Positions 38,321-47,678 are shown, counted from the first letter of the stretch. The stretch: 64,000 nucleotides of DNA from Candidatus Electrothrix aestuarii (GCA_032595685.2 CP159373.1:1633001-1697000); one strand, 5' to 3'. Notes: generated by a model not told the origin, from the letters alone. Translations and numbers: made by a program.

Positions 38321-38896
38321 ATGCAGAAGATAGCAGTACTACTGTCCGGTTCAGGCAGGACCCTGGATAATTTTCATGAAGGTATCCAGACAGGCACTAT
38401 GAAGGCCGAAATTCAGGTGGTTATTTCCAATGTCAGTGATGCCTTGGGATTGGAAAAGGCCAGAAGATACGGATACCCGGCATTTCATGCTGCCGATAAT
38501 GCGTCGATTAATGAAATTCTGGCGCAATATGAGATTGACCTGGTTACCCTGGCTGGTTACCTTAAACTCTATACCCCACCGGAACAGCTGCGACAACGGG
38601 TGGTGAATATCCATCCCTCCCTGATTCCTTCCTTTTGTGGTCCTGGGTTTTACGGTCATCATGTCCACGAAGCTGTTAAGGCCAGAGGCTGTACTCTGAG
38701 CGGTTGTACAGTCCATTTTGCCAATGAGATCTATGATGAGGGACCTATTATTCTGCAAAAATGTGTTGCGTTAGACCGTTCTGATACACCTGATGATATT
38801 GCAGACAAAGTGTTTGCCAAAGAGTGTGAGGCCTTTCCTGAAGCCGTGAATCTGGTGGATGAAAAGGGCATTGCTTATTTCTGGAACAGAGGTTGA
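38321..38896 (+). CDS. purN: Phosphoribosylglycinamide formyltransferase
   Basis: 191 residues from MQKIAVLLSGSG at 38321, with a GGAAAGGAG site 6-10 bases upstream. Formyltransferase motifs: LLSGSGRTLDNF, NISN-like VVISNVSDALG, catalytic Asn/His in VVNIHPSLIPSF, and Asp in YDEGPIILQK. The loop GPGFYGHHVHEAVKARG is the usual variant. It adds a formyl group from 10-formyl-THF to GAR. The following pyrR start is 2 bases after its stop. Confidence 0.93.
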   Translation: MQKIAVLLSGSGRTLDNFHEGIQTGTMKAEIQVVISNVSDALGLEKARRYGYPAFHAADNASINEILAQYEIDLVTLAGYLKLYTPPEQLRQRVVNIHPSLIPSFCGPGFYGHHVHEAVKARGCTLSGCTVHFANEIYDEGPIILQKCVALDRSDTPDDIADKVFAKECEAFPEAVNLVDEKGIAYFWNRG

Positions 38897-38897
38897 A

Positions 38898-39431
38898 ATG
38901 TCCACCCGTATTGTTATGAACAGCGAAGCCATTGAGCGGAGCATTGAGCGATTGGCTATGGAAATCATTGAGCGGAATCAGGGGGTCGATAATCTGGCTA
39001 TTGTCGGCATCCATACCGGTGGTGTCTTTATGGCATCCCGGCTCCATGAAAAGATTACTGCTCACGAGGAAAATGAGGTGCCGACCGCCAGTCTGGACAT
39101 CACCTTGTACAGGGATGACTGGAGCCTGATCTCACAAAATCCCATTGTGCGAAAGAGCAATATTGAATTTACGGTGGCTGATAAGGATGTGGTGCTGGTG
39201 GATGATGTTATTTTCACCGGACGCACTATTCGGGCCGCAATGGATGCGCTGATGGATTACGGGCGTCCCCGTTCCATTCAGCTGGCGGTTCTGGTTGATC
39301 GACAGGGTCGTGAACTCCCGATTCAGCCGGATTTCACCGGAGTTTGTATTCGGGCCGATGCCTCAGAGCGGGTTGATGTCCTGCTGTCTGAGGATCGGGA
39401 GGGCGATGAAGTGGTCCTTGGCAGGAAATAG
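38898..39431 (+). CDS. pyrR: PyrR bifunctional regulator / uracil phosphoribosyltransferase
   Basis: 177 residues from the ATG at 38898, coupled to purN. Type I PRTase PRPP loop VVLVDDVIFTGRTIRAAMDAL is intact, as is the N-terminal IVGIHTGGVFMASRL and the C-terminal ADASERVDVLLSE. PyrR binds pyr mRNA attenuators in response to UMP/UTP and has some uracil phosphoribosyltransferase activity. No pyr gene or attenuator is next to it, so a regulatory target must be elsewhere or it works as the enzyme. Confidence 0.92.
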   Translation: MSTRIVMNSEAIERSIERLAMEIIERNQGVDNLAIVGIHTGGVFMASRLHEKITAHEENEVPTASLDITLYRDDWSLISQNPIVRKSNIEFTVADKDVVLVDDVIFTGRTIRAAMDALMDYGRPRSIQLAVLVDRQGRELPIQPDFTGVCIRADASERVDVLLSEDREGDEVVLGRK

Positions 39432-39535
39432 AGAAAGGTTATTTTTCCATGTAATTTTGTCGGGTAAGTAAGTCCTCGGAAATCGATTTTTCCGACTGCT
39501 ATCTTGAGAACTGTTGCTGTAACAGAGGGTAGGCC

Positions 39536-40942
39536 ATGCCACATTGTTCAGATCTTCAAAAAATTTGTCAAAGGATACGGGAAAAATCGAAGAGTTACGA
39601 GCAATACAACTTCACTGCCGAATTTAATGATTTTTTAAAGGCCTTTTTCGACCTGGCACAGGAGTACGATTCTCTGGATGATTTTTACAGGATCTGTGTT
39701 GCTGTTCCGCTGGAGATGACAGGTCTGGACAGTGCGCTCTATCTTCTTGATGAGGATACGAGATTGCTCTATCTGGCCTGTGACAGCACCCAGGGCGTGT
39801 GTCAGGAAAAAAGGCAGGCACCGGACTACATTACCCCGAGTAGAGAGCCATACCAACGTCATAATTCCTATATTGTCCCTATCTATAGTAAGCCCCCGTC
39901 CAGTGGAGCGGATTTTTCCCAAGAAAGTGAACAGAAAGAAGGGAAGCATCGTTGCCTTTCCAATGAAGTCTACAACAGGCATCGTCTTCTGGGGGTGTTT
40001 AGTGTTTCTCCCTTAGAAAAGCTCTCCACAACTGATCGCTTTTTTTTGAATAAGTATACAAACCGAATCGGATATAATCTGCATAATCGCCTTATTTCTT
40101 TGCAAAATATTGATCACCTCAAGTTTATCAATACCTTGGTGATGGATATTGAGCATAATGTGATTGTGCCGAATATGTATTTTCGCCATCTCTTTAATAA
40201 ACTGAGAAAAAAAATAGCAGAGTTAGAGGCGCTCCGAGATGAGATTCGCAAAACCACCGACTCATCCAATACCTATCAATGTGAGAATTGTTTAGATCGC
40301 TGCGACCGATTGGGTGATGATCTCCTTTTCTATCATTCCGAGATAGTCAAACATCATTCCAATATTAGTCTTTTTTTAGAAAGTCTTTTTCGGCGTGAGC
40401 ATTTCGAGAGCGGGCATCTCGTTCTGCATCCCAAGCGCTGTTTTGTGGAAAAGGAAATTATCCTGCCGCAGCTGGAAAACTATGCCAGCCGTTTGCGGGC
40501 GGCAAATATCACGGTGGATCGTCCGAATAATATGTTGGATGAAGAATTTCAGCTTGTTGTTGATATCGGCCTTCTTTCCCAGGTTTATGCCAATCTTTTT
40601 TCCAATGCCACCAAGTACACCCGCGAGGTTGTTACCCGAGACGGAACGACTCGGAAAGCTCTTGCCTACGGGCGTGAGGTGATTAATGATTTTCCTCAGT
40701 GCGGTGAGCAGGGGGTCAAGTTCAATGTGTTCAGCACCGGGCCTCATCTTGATGCAGCAGAAGCGCCGTTTATTTTTCAGGAAGGGGTGCGGGGGAAAAG
40801 TAGTAAGGGGATTCACGGAACCGGGCATGGGCTCGCCTTTATTCAACATGTTGTTGAGTTGCATGGTGGGGTTGTTGGATATGAGCAGACGTCGGAGGGG
40901 AATAACTTTTATTTCATCTTGCCTGTGACGTATGTCAAATGA
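39536..40942 (+). CDS. Atypical sensor histidine kinase-like protein (GAF + GHKL ATPase)
   Basis: 468 residues, soluble. A GAF-like sensor (~20-180) is followed by a helical segment (~190-290) where a dimerisation/phospho-acceptor domain should be; I see no standard H box (no HExxP or HDLNN), but a cysteine pair CENCLDRC occurs at ~244-251. The HATPase (~320-465) has a weak N box (QVYANLFSNATKYT) and late G2 box GIHGTGHGLAFIQHVVELHGG. It may not autophosphorylate in the usual way. Single gene after pyrR. Confidence 0.8.
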   Translation: MPHCSDLQKICQRIREKSKSYEQYNFTAEFNDFLKAFFDLAQEYDSLDDFYRICVAVPLEMTGLDSALYLLDEDTRLLYLACDSTQGVCQEKRQAPDYITPSREPYQRHNSYIVPIYSKPPSSGADFSQESEQKEGKHRCLSNEVYNRHRLLGVFSVSPLEKLSTTDRFFLNKYTNRIGYNLHNRLISLQNIDHLKFINTLVMDIEHNVIVPNMYFRHLFNKLRKKIAELEALRDEIRKTTDSSNTYQCENCLDRCDRLGDDLLFYHSEIVKHHSNISLFLESLFRREHFESGHLVLHPKRCFVEKEIILPQLENYASRLRAANITVDRPNNMLDEEFQLVVDIGLLSQVYANLFSNATKYTREVVTRDGTTRKALAYGREVINDFPQCGEQGVKFNVFSTGPHLDAAEAPFIFQEGVRGKSSKGIHGTGHGLAFIQHVVELHGGVVGYEQTSEGNNFYFILPVTYVK

Positions 40943-41090
40943 GGGAATGGTGACGGCGAAAAGGTGTCATTCATGTATTGGATGATGCGAGCAGTCTCCT
41001 GAAAAACTTTCTGAAAATACGCTCTCTTCTCATTTTTTTCTATATCTTTTCGGTTTGTTACATTCGAGGTGGGTGAAGGTGGTTGTTCTC

Positions 41091-41363
41091 AACAGACCTT
41101 TGCTGATTATTAACAAAAGGTTTTTGAAAGCAAACAAAGGGTTGTTTGTTATAAAGAGAAGGTTGTTGATAGCTAGCAAAGTTTTATTTTCTCTTAATAG
41201 AAGGTTGTCTGCTCTAAACAAAAGGTTCTTGATAGCTGACAAAGGTTTGTTTGCTCTTAACAGAAGGTCGTCAGTTACAAACAAAAGGTTCTTAGGTGTC
41301 AAGAGAAGGTTCTTTGCTCCTGACAAACGTTTTTTGGGTATCAAGAGAAGATTGTTGGGTTAT
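41091..41363. repeat. 21-bp tandem array, 13 units, open on both strands
   Basis: Thirteen consecutive 21-base units with consensus close to AACAAAAGGTTCTTGATAGCT. Translated on the plus strand they read as heptads such as NKRFLIA, DKGLFAL, NRRLSAL; on the minus strand as KNLLFRA, NNLLFIT. Neither frame has an ATG start or ribosome site (both begin with TTG), so coding is uncertain. The array occupies most of the 501-base gap between the kinase-like gene and the restriction-modification gene; the rest shows nothing else. Confidence 0.85.
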
Positions 41364-41443
41364 CAGGAATCAGAACGCCTCCATTACATAAGTTATTCGT
41401 GAGGCTATAGGATAGTATCTCGGAAGGACGAAAAAGAGTACCG

Positions 41444-44400
41444 ATGAATCATAAAGAATTAGTAAAAGCGATAGGTCTCACACCTAAGAATGGAACCACG
41501 GGAGTTTTTGAAAAGAAATACTCCAAAGCTGACAACTATGTACTTGAAGTTGATTTCAAAAACGAAAGGTTCAACTATGGTGAACTCATTCGTGCAGAGC
41601 GTGAAACTACTCTGAACTTCTCACAACCTGAAAGCTGGGTAGTCTTTGAGTGTGTGAATCGTCTCCTTGAACAGGGCTATCAGCCACAGCACATCATCCT
41701 CGAAAAATCATATCCTGTCGGACGAGGTTCCAATATCTATCTCGACATTCTTGTCACCCGTGAAGATGACAGTTCATTCCTGATGATTGAATGTAAAACA
41801 AGCGGGATAGAGTACGACAAAGAGTTGAAGAAACTTAACAAAGACGGCGGACAGATTTTCAGCTACTTTCAGCAGGACAGTGCTTCCGACTATCTCATGG
41901 TGTATGCTTCAGATTTTAAAGATAACACCGTTTCGTACTACAACGAAATCATCAAAATTGAAGACGAATATCGCCAGACAGACAATGTAAAAGACCTTTA
42001 CGATATCTGGAATAAGCTCACAAAAAACAACGGAATTTTTGAAGAAGGTATTGCGCCGTATCACTTTAAGAGCAAAGCGCTCACTCCCAAACACCTCAAA
42101 GACATTACGCAGGAAGACAGCGGTAAGATTTTCAATCGCTTTCTTGAAATCCTTCGTCACAATGTTGTGTCGGACAAACCGAATGCGTTTAATAAGATCT
42201 TTACGCTCTTTCTCTGCAAAATCTATGATGAAAAATCCACAATGCCAAATGACGAACTCAAATTCCAGTGGCTCGAAGGTATTGATGACAATGTAACTTT
42301 TCAGAAAAGACTCACCGATCTCTACGCTAAAGGAATGGACGAGTTCCTTGAAAAGAAAGTTACCGACTTCTCTGATGATGATTTTGATAATACATTCGGA
42401 AATGCCATTGACGCAGAGCTCAGAGAGCGTCTTCTCAAACAGTTTACCCGTCTTCGTCTTGAGAAAAACAACGAATTTGCCATTAAAGAGGTATTCGACC
42501 ACGATTCATTTGAAGACAACGGAAAAGTGGTAAAAGAGGTTGTTGAACTCCTTCAGAACTATAAAATCAGATACACGAAAAAACAGCAGTACCTCAGTGA
42601 TTTCTTTGAACTGCTACTTACTACTGGACTTAAACAGGAATCAGGACAATTTTTCACACCTATACCCGTTGCTCAGTTTGTTATTCGCAGTCTTCCCATT
42701 GACACAATCGTAAAACAAAAGCTCGAAGCGGGCAGAAAAAACGATCTTCTTCCAACGATTATTGACTACGCTTCGGGAAGCGGACACTTTCTTACGGAGT
42801 CAATGCACATTATTCAGGAGCTTATTAATAACGAATCTAAACTGGATGACTATATTTCAGATACCAACATAAAATTGAAATCGTGGAAAACAGCCCACTT
42901 TGAGTGGGCAAATCGATATATCTACGGCATTGAAAAAGATTATCGTCTGGTTAAAGTCGGTAAGGTCGGCTGCTATCTTCACGGTGATGGAATCGCAAAT
43001 GTAGTTCACAGTGACGGGCTTGGCAATTTCAAGAAAACAAAAGAGTATACTCGAAAACTTAAAGTTGTTGACCCTGATAATCCACAGGATAACCGCCAGT
43101 TTGATATTGTTGTCTCTAATCCTCCCTACTCAGTTTCTGCATTTCGCAACAATGCTCGCAAATATTACAATGAAAAAGATTTTGAACTCTACAGCAAACT
43201 CACTGATCAGAGCAGCGAAATCGAGTGTCTCTTCATTGAGCGTACCAAACAGCTTCTTAAAGATGGCGGTGCAGCGGGAATCATTCTGCCGAGTTCTATT
43301 CTCAGCAATGGTGGCATCTACACTAAAACCCGTGAAATTATTCTTCGCTTTTTTGAAATCATCGGTATTGCCGAACTCGGTTCAAATACCTTTATGGCAA
43401 CAAATACAAACACTGTAACGCTCTTTCTCCGTCGTCGTAAAAATCGTTTCGCCAAAGATATTGAAAACAGTGTAAACAGTTTTGCCACCACCCTTCAGGA
43501 TATTACAGTCAACGGCATTGAAAAACCTGTTGCAAAGTATGTTGCTCAGGTGTGGGAAGGGCTGACCTTTGATGACTATCGTACTCTTTTTCAAAAAGCT
43601 CCTAATGACGTAGTAAAAGTACACGAAATTTACCAAGAGTATGATCAGAAAATTAGTCTGAGCGACACGGCTCTTCTCAATGAAATTATTAAGCGTGAAA
43701 AAGAGAAGCTGATTTACTTTCTTCTTACCTACGGTCAGCAGACTGTTCTTGTAACGTCCGGTGAAAAGAAAGCAGAAAAAGCGTTTCTTGGATATGAGTT
43801 CAGCAACCGTCGCGGCAGTGAAGGTATTCACCCGATTCAGCGGGGAAAATCAATTGACGAGTGTACCAAGCTCTATGATGCGGACTGCTTTGACAATAAA
43901 GAAAAAGCAAGCACATACATCTATGATGCTTTTGCTGGCAATTACTCAAGAGAGATTGATGAGAGATTGAAAGGGAATGTTCGCCGTGTTGATCTGGTTG
44001 ATATGTTTACCTTTGATCGAGTCGATTTTGATAAATCTATGAGTCTGGCGGTTAAAAAAAAAGTTAGGATAGAGAGTCGGTGGGATTTGGTAAAACTAAG
44101 TGACGTTGCGACCATTAATCCACCCAAAAAAATCAATGAGTATATCAGCGATGATACAACTGTTTCTTTCATTGAAATGGCTTCAGTCAGTAACGAAGGC
44201 TTTGTTGCAAACAAAGTAGATCGTAAAGTGAAAGAACTGAAAAAAGGGAGTTATAAATTCTTTCAGGAAAATGATATTGTCATCGCCAAAATTACTCCTT
44301 GTATGGAAAACGGGAAGTGCGCTATTGTTCGTGACCTAACTAACGGTTTTGGCTTTGGAAGTTCAGAGTTTCATATTATTCACTTGTCTGATAAAGTCTT

Positions 44401-45241
44401 GCCTGGATATATTTTCAGCATCCTGAATACGAAAAGGATTAGAGAAATAGCTGAAACACATATGACAGGAGCAAGTGGACATAGGCGGGTTCCCGATACA
44501 TTCTACTCAAATATCAGAATTCCTCTTCCTCCTCAGGATATTCAGGAGAAGATCGTTGCGGAGATCGCTGTCCTTGAGGGTAAAGAGGTTAAGGCGAGAG
44601 ATGGAGTTATAAGGCGAAAGAGTGATATAAACGATTTAATCAATTCTCTTTTTGAAGTTGAAAGTAATATAAGAAGCCTTAGTGATATTGCCGAAGTGAA
44701 AGGCGGTAAGAGAATTCCAAAAGGGATGAATTTTGCACAATCTAAAACAGACTACCCATATATTCGAGTTTCAGACTTCAAGGATGGGGGTGTTTCACTC
44801 CAGAATCTCCAATATATTGAAAAAGAAGTATTCGATAAAATAGCAAGATATACAATTAATACTGAAGATATTTATATATCCATTGCAGGCACTATAGGCT
44901 CTGTGGGGATTATTCCACAGTGTTTAAATGGCAAATCTTTAACAGAAAATGCCGCAAAGATCGTGCTAAGAGATAGTAATGAGATTGATCAGAAATTTCT
45001 ATATTATGTTTTCAAATCAACTAATGTACAGATGCAGATTAATGAAAGAACAAAAGCTGTTGGTGTCCCGAAGTTAGCACTAAAGAGAATTGAGACAATT
45101 AAAGTTCCTGTCCCTTCATTAAGTGAGCAAAAGGACTTTGTTAAAAAGATAGAAAAGATCGAAACTGAAATTGCTGAATTGGAAGCAACAATTGCAAACA
45201 TCCCAGCTCAAAAAGAGGCCATTTTGAGGAAATATTTGTAG
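41444..45241 (+). CDS. Single-chain restriction-modification enzyme (nuclease + N6-adenine methyltransferase + two target-recognition domains)
   Basis: 1265 residues combining all restriction-modification activities. An N-terminal HsdR_N/PD-(D/E)xK-type nuclease (~60-125; LDILV ... IECK with Asp101, Glu116, Lys118) precedes an HsdM-like helical and methyltransferase region: motif I IDYASGSGHFLTES (~440) and motif IV VSNPPYSVSAF (~557). Two HsdS-like target-recognition domains follow (~879-1060 starting RWDLVKLSDVATI; ~1076-1265 starting IRSLSDIAEVKGG), with coiled-coil linkers. This is the layout of type IIG/IIB (BcgI-like) or fused type I enzymes: it should methylate adenine in a bipartite site and cut unmodified DNA. 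No separate R, M or S gene adjoins. Base composition is more AT-rich than its neighbours, which suggests transfer. Confidence 0.9.
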   Translation: MNHKELVKAIGLTPKNGTTGVFEKKYSKADNYVLEVDFKNERFNYGELIRAERETTLNFSQPESWVVFECVNRLLEQGYQPQHIILEKSYPVGRGSNIYLDILVTREDDSSFLMIECKTSGIEYDKELKKLNKDGGQIFSYFQQDSASDYLMVYASDFKDNTVSYYNEIIKIEDEYRQTDNVKDLYDIWNKLTKNNGIFEEGIAPYHFKSKALTPKHLKDITQEDSGKIFNRFLEILRHNVVSDKPNAFNKIFTLFLCKIYDEKSTMPNDELKFQWLEGIDDNVTFQKRLTDLYAKGMDEFLEKKVTDFSDDDFDNTFGNAIDAELRERLLKQFTRLRLEKNNEFAIKEVFDHDSFEDNGKVVKEVVELLQNYKIRYTKKQQYLSDFFELLLTTGLKQESGQFFTPIPVAQFVIRSLPIDTIVKQKLEAGRKNDLLPTIIDYASGSGHFLTESMHIIQELINNESKLDDYISDTNIKLKSWKTAHFEWANRYIYGIEKDYRLVKVGKVGCYLHGDGIANVVHSDGLGNFKKTKEYTRKLKVVDPDNPQDNRQFDIVVSNPPYSVSAFRNNARKYYNEKDFELYSKLTDQSSEIECLFIERTKQLLKDGGAAGIILPSSILSNGGIYTKTREIILRFFEIIGIAELGSNTFMATNTNTVTLFLRRRKNRFAKDIENSVNSFATTLQDITVNGIEKPVAKYVAQVWEGLTFDDYRTLFQKAPNDVVKVHEIYQEYDQKISLSDTALLNEIIKREKEKLIYFLLTYGQQTVLVTSGEKKAEKAFLGYEFSNRRGSEGIHPIQRGKSIDECTKLYDADCFDNKEKASTYIYDAFAGNYSREIDERLKGNVRRVDLVDMFTFDRVDFDKSMSLAVKKKVRIESRWDLVKLSDVATINPPKKINEYISDDTTVSFIEMASVSNEGFVANKVDRKVKELKKGSYKFFQENDIVIAKITPCMENGKCAIVRDLTNGFGFGSSEFHIIHLSDKVLPGYIFSILNTKRIREIAETHMTGASGHRRVPDTFYSNIRIPLPPQDIQEKIVAEIAVLEGKEVKARDGVIRRKSDINDLINSLFEVESNIRSLSDIAEVKGGKRIPKGMNFAQSKTDYPYIRVSDFKDGGVSLQNLQYIEKEVFDKIARYTINTEDIYISIAGTIGSVGIIPQCLNGKSLTENAAKIVLRDSNEIDQKFLYYVFKSTNVQMQINERTKAVGVPKLALKRIETIKVPVPSLSEQKDFVKKIEKIETEIAELEATIANIPAQKEAILRKYL

Positions 45242-45771
45242 TCCCGTTAAAGAGATGTATAATCGGGGTAGCCGTTTTTTCTTACTTCCACAACGTTTCT
45301 ACTTCCGGTCAATACGTCCTCTGTCATCAAAATCTGGCTGAGCAAAGACAAGCCAAATAAAATCGTTCTTTGGATCGGAAAAACCATAAGAAGCTAACGA
45401 ACATGGTTAGATTGTGTGAGCCTGAGCGAGCCACATTTGAACCGTTTGTCGAACAAACACATGGTGCTGACTCTACCCGCGAGCGGTAGTTTCGGCATAA
45501 TTCCGCCATAAATGTTCTGTGGCAAATCAGGCTTTATCCTACTGCACATGTGAGGCGTTCCACGGTTCCAATATTCGGGCTTACCCTGATGTCCGCTGAT
45601 GGGCCAACCTCAAGAAAAGCAAAGAGATATTACCTGCGTCTCCTCCATCTACACCTTAACGCTCCACCTTTTTTATCTCCTGAACTCTAGGGAAAAAGGG
45701 TATACACCGTATCTGTGTTCTGTTATACTCAAAGCTTTTCCTTCCTGCTAAAGAAAAATTATTAACGCTGT
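45242..45771. other. Unexplained non-coding stretch with stem-loops
   Basis: 530 bases downstream of the restriction-modification gene with no convincing ORF. It contains compact inverted repeats: GTTTGT-CGA-ACAAAC (45444-45458), CTACC/GGTAG (45473-45489 region) and CTAAC/GTTAG (45393-45409 region). On the minus strand these follow one another like a folded RNA. I could not match it to tRNA, riboswitch, integron attC or a group II intron core (no domain V). It may be a decayed mobile element or an RNA gene. Confidence 0.35.
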
Positions 45772-46254
45772 ATGGTTGAAAAAAGGAAAAAAAAGCTTAT
45801 CTCTTTAGCTGACACCTTCTCCTCTGTCTACGGGCAGCAGCAATGGGGTAATCAGTGGCATCTTTTTAAATTGGTTCACCACTGGCCTCAGCTGGTCGGG
45901 GATGTCTTTGCCGAGCATAGCATGCCAGCCTATTTCCGGAGAAAAGATCTCTGGGTGTATGCGCATAACTCTCTCTGGATGCAGCAAATGCATTTCAGCA
46001 AGGAAGATATCATCAGCAAGATCAACGCCTTTTTGCAGGGCTCCTTGGCCGTGGAAGATCTCCGTTGGACCTTACAGCCTATAGAATTGATAGAAATTCC
46101 TGAAGAAAAATACGTTCCTCCTTCGCTTGATGTTGATCCTGATGCGGAACAGGCGTTTCGGTCGATGGCGGAGAATGTTGCGAATCCCGAGGCTCGGGAG
46201 GCCTTGTGCAGGCTCTGGAAGCGGATGGAGAGTCTGAAGAAGAAGGGTTCCTAA
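45772..46254 (+). CDS. DUF721/DciA-like protein
   Basis: 160 residues with the DUF721 fold pattern: LFKLVHHWPQLVGDVFAEHSMPAYFRRKDLWVYAHNSLWMQQMHF (split here only for reading) and a helix-rich C-terminus. In many bacteria the DUF721 protein DciA loads the replicative helicase DnaB; whether this divergent copy does so is not certain because the C-terminal part is long and acidic (DPDAEQAFRSM). It is followed by the TPR gene after 94 bases. Confidence 0.75.
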   Translation: MVEKRKKKLISLADTFSSVYGQQQWGNQWHLFKLVHHWPQLVGDVFAEHSMPAYFRRKDLWVYAHNSLWMQQMHFSKEDIISKINAFLQGSLAVEDLRWTLQPIELIEIPEEKYVPPSLDVDPDAEQAFRSMAENVANPEAREALCRLWKRMESLKKKGS

Positions 46255-46348
46255 TCACCCTTTCTCGCTCGTGATAGAGAAAAAAATCGTTGGGACATCC
46301 CACGACAAAATATATTGATTAATTTGAAGTAAACTACGGAGAAAACCA

Positions 46349-46954
46349 ATGTCCACATCAATCCAACCAATGAACTCCATCGGCCCGGTCGACCCGGAAA
46401 AGGCCCGCGAAGATGAATTAAGAAAAGACCCTGCCAAACGCGATTATCTGCAAGGTCGTGAGCAGTTTAAGAAAGGCGATTATAATATGGCTGCCATGTC
46501 CTTTCATAATGCCCTGAAAGGATTTGAGGAAAAAGACGATGAGCAGGGTGTTGCCAACGCCTCAGACCGGCTTGGCGATGTCTGCATGGAGAAGCAGGAC
46601 TATGCCGCTGCTTTGGAGAATTATCAACGGGCATACTCCATCTGTGAGAAGGAAGAGGATTCGTTTTCCATCCTGGCCCTGAATAAGAAGATCGCTGCGC
46701 TTTACCGCAAGCAGGGTGAGCTGGACAAGGCAATGGAGATCCTCTTTGATATGGTTGAGCATTACCATTTGACCAGGAATCCCAAGGGAATGGTTGAGGT
46801 TATGACGGTCATTGCTGAGTTGTACCGGGAAAAAGGAGACAATTCCAAAGCTGCCGATACCTATCGTACGGTTTCCTCTATCCATAAAAATTTCAAGCAT
46901 CAACGCATGGCTGAAGAATTTGCCGCCCTTGCGGAAGAGCTGGAGCAGGCATAA
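46349..46954 (+). CDS. TPR-repeat protein, function unknown
   Basis: 201 residues. A short proline/charged N-terminus is followed by about four TPR units (~30-195), e.g. REQFKKGDYNMAAMSFHNAL, YAAALENYQRAYSICEKE and DNSKAADTYRTVSSIHKNF. It has no signal peptide, so it is a cytoplasmic scaffold-type protein. It ends 3 bases before ribE and so is probably co-transcribed with the riboflavin genes, though a link to that pathway is not known. Confidence 0.85.
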   Translation: MSTSIQPMNSIGPVDPEKAREDELRKDPAKRDYLQGREQFKKGDYNMAAMSFHNALKGFEEKDDEQGVANASDRLGDVCMEKQDYAAALENYQRAYSICEKEEDSFSILALNKKIAALYRKQGELDKAMEILFDMVEHYHLTRNPKGMVEVMTVIAELYREKGDNSKAADTYRTVSSIHKNFKHQRMAEEFAALAEELEQA

Positions 46955-46957
46955 TCC

Positions 46958-47617
46958 ATGTTTACTGGTATTATTCAGGGATTAGGAACGGTTGTTGAAA
47001 AACGTCCTTCTGGCGGTGGTATGGTCTTCTGTCTGGAGGCAGGCTTTGACCTGATCGACCCGGAAGAGGGCGAGTCCATTGCCGTGAACGGTGCCTGCCT
47101 GACGGCCCGTGACATCAAAGGGCGTCGTTTCCTGGTGGATGTTTCCCCGGAAAGTTTGGCTCGTACCAGCCTGGGGCAACTGGAGGTTGGTTCCAGGGTC
47201 AATATGGAGCGGGCCCTGCGGCTGGCTGACCGCTTGGGTGGTCATCTGGTCAGTGGTCACGTAGATACGCTGGGAAGGGTGGAGGAGCGCAAAGCAGCTG
47301 GCGATTTTACCCTGTTTACCTTTTCCCTTGATTCCGGTCTGTCCAAATATATCATCGAGAAGGGCTCCATCACTATTGACGGAGTGAGCCTGACCGTGAA
47401 TTCCTGTTCCGGCAATCGTTTTTCCGTGTCAATAATCCCTCATACCCTGGCGGTCACGACCCTTGGCAATCTTCGCCAGGGCAGTCGGGTTAATTTAGAA
47501 GTGGATATCATCGGTAAGTACGTTGAAAAATTGCTCTCGGCACAATCTTCCGGGGCAGACGCTGAAGAAAGTAAAATAAATCCTGCCTTCCTGGCGGAGC
47601 ACGGATTTTTAAGATAA
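46958..47617 (+). CDS. ribE: Riboflavin synthase alpha chain
   Basis: 219 residues made of two similar lumazine-binding barrels. It starts MFTGIIQGLGTVVEKR and has the conserved SIAVNGACLTARDI, DVSPESLARTSLG, NMERALRLADRLGGHLVSGHV, and the second copy's ITIDGVSLTVNS, VSIIPHTLAVTTLG and VNLEVDIIGKYVEKL. It dismutates two lumazines to riboflavin plus the ribityl-uracil substrate. It lies between the TPR gene and ribBA in one operon. Confidence 0.96.
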   Translation: MFTGIIQGLGTVVEKRPSGGGMVFCLEAGFDLIDPEEGESIAVNGACLTARDIKGRRFLVDVSPESLARTSLGQLEVGSRVNMERALRLADRLGGHLVSGHVDTLGRVEERKAAGDFTLFTFSLDSGLSKYIIEKGSITIDGVSLTVNSCSGNRFSVSIIPHTLAVTTLGNLRQGSRVNLEVDIIGKYVEKLLSAQSSGADAEESKINPAFLAEHGFLR

Positions 47618-47678
47618 ACGAACTGCTCGGTTTGCCCGGTCACGGGCGGCTGAGGTTCAGAAAAATTGAGTGAGCATC

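Noticed and set aside
41055-41402. 116-codon plus-strand ORF over the 21-bp array
   Set aside because: Starts at TTG without ribosome site and the opposite strand is equally open; kept as a repeat, not called as a gene.
45393-45409. Integron attC site
   Set aside because: CTAAC...GTTAG arms are only 7 bases apart and no integrase or cassette structure is present; attC needs longer paired arms.
45242-45771. Group II intron
   Set aside because: Some loops looked intron-like, but no GUGCG 5' end, domain V or reverse transcriptase was found.
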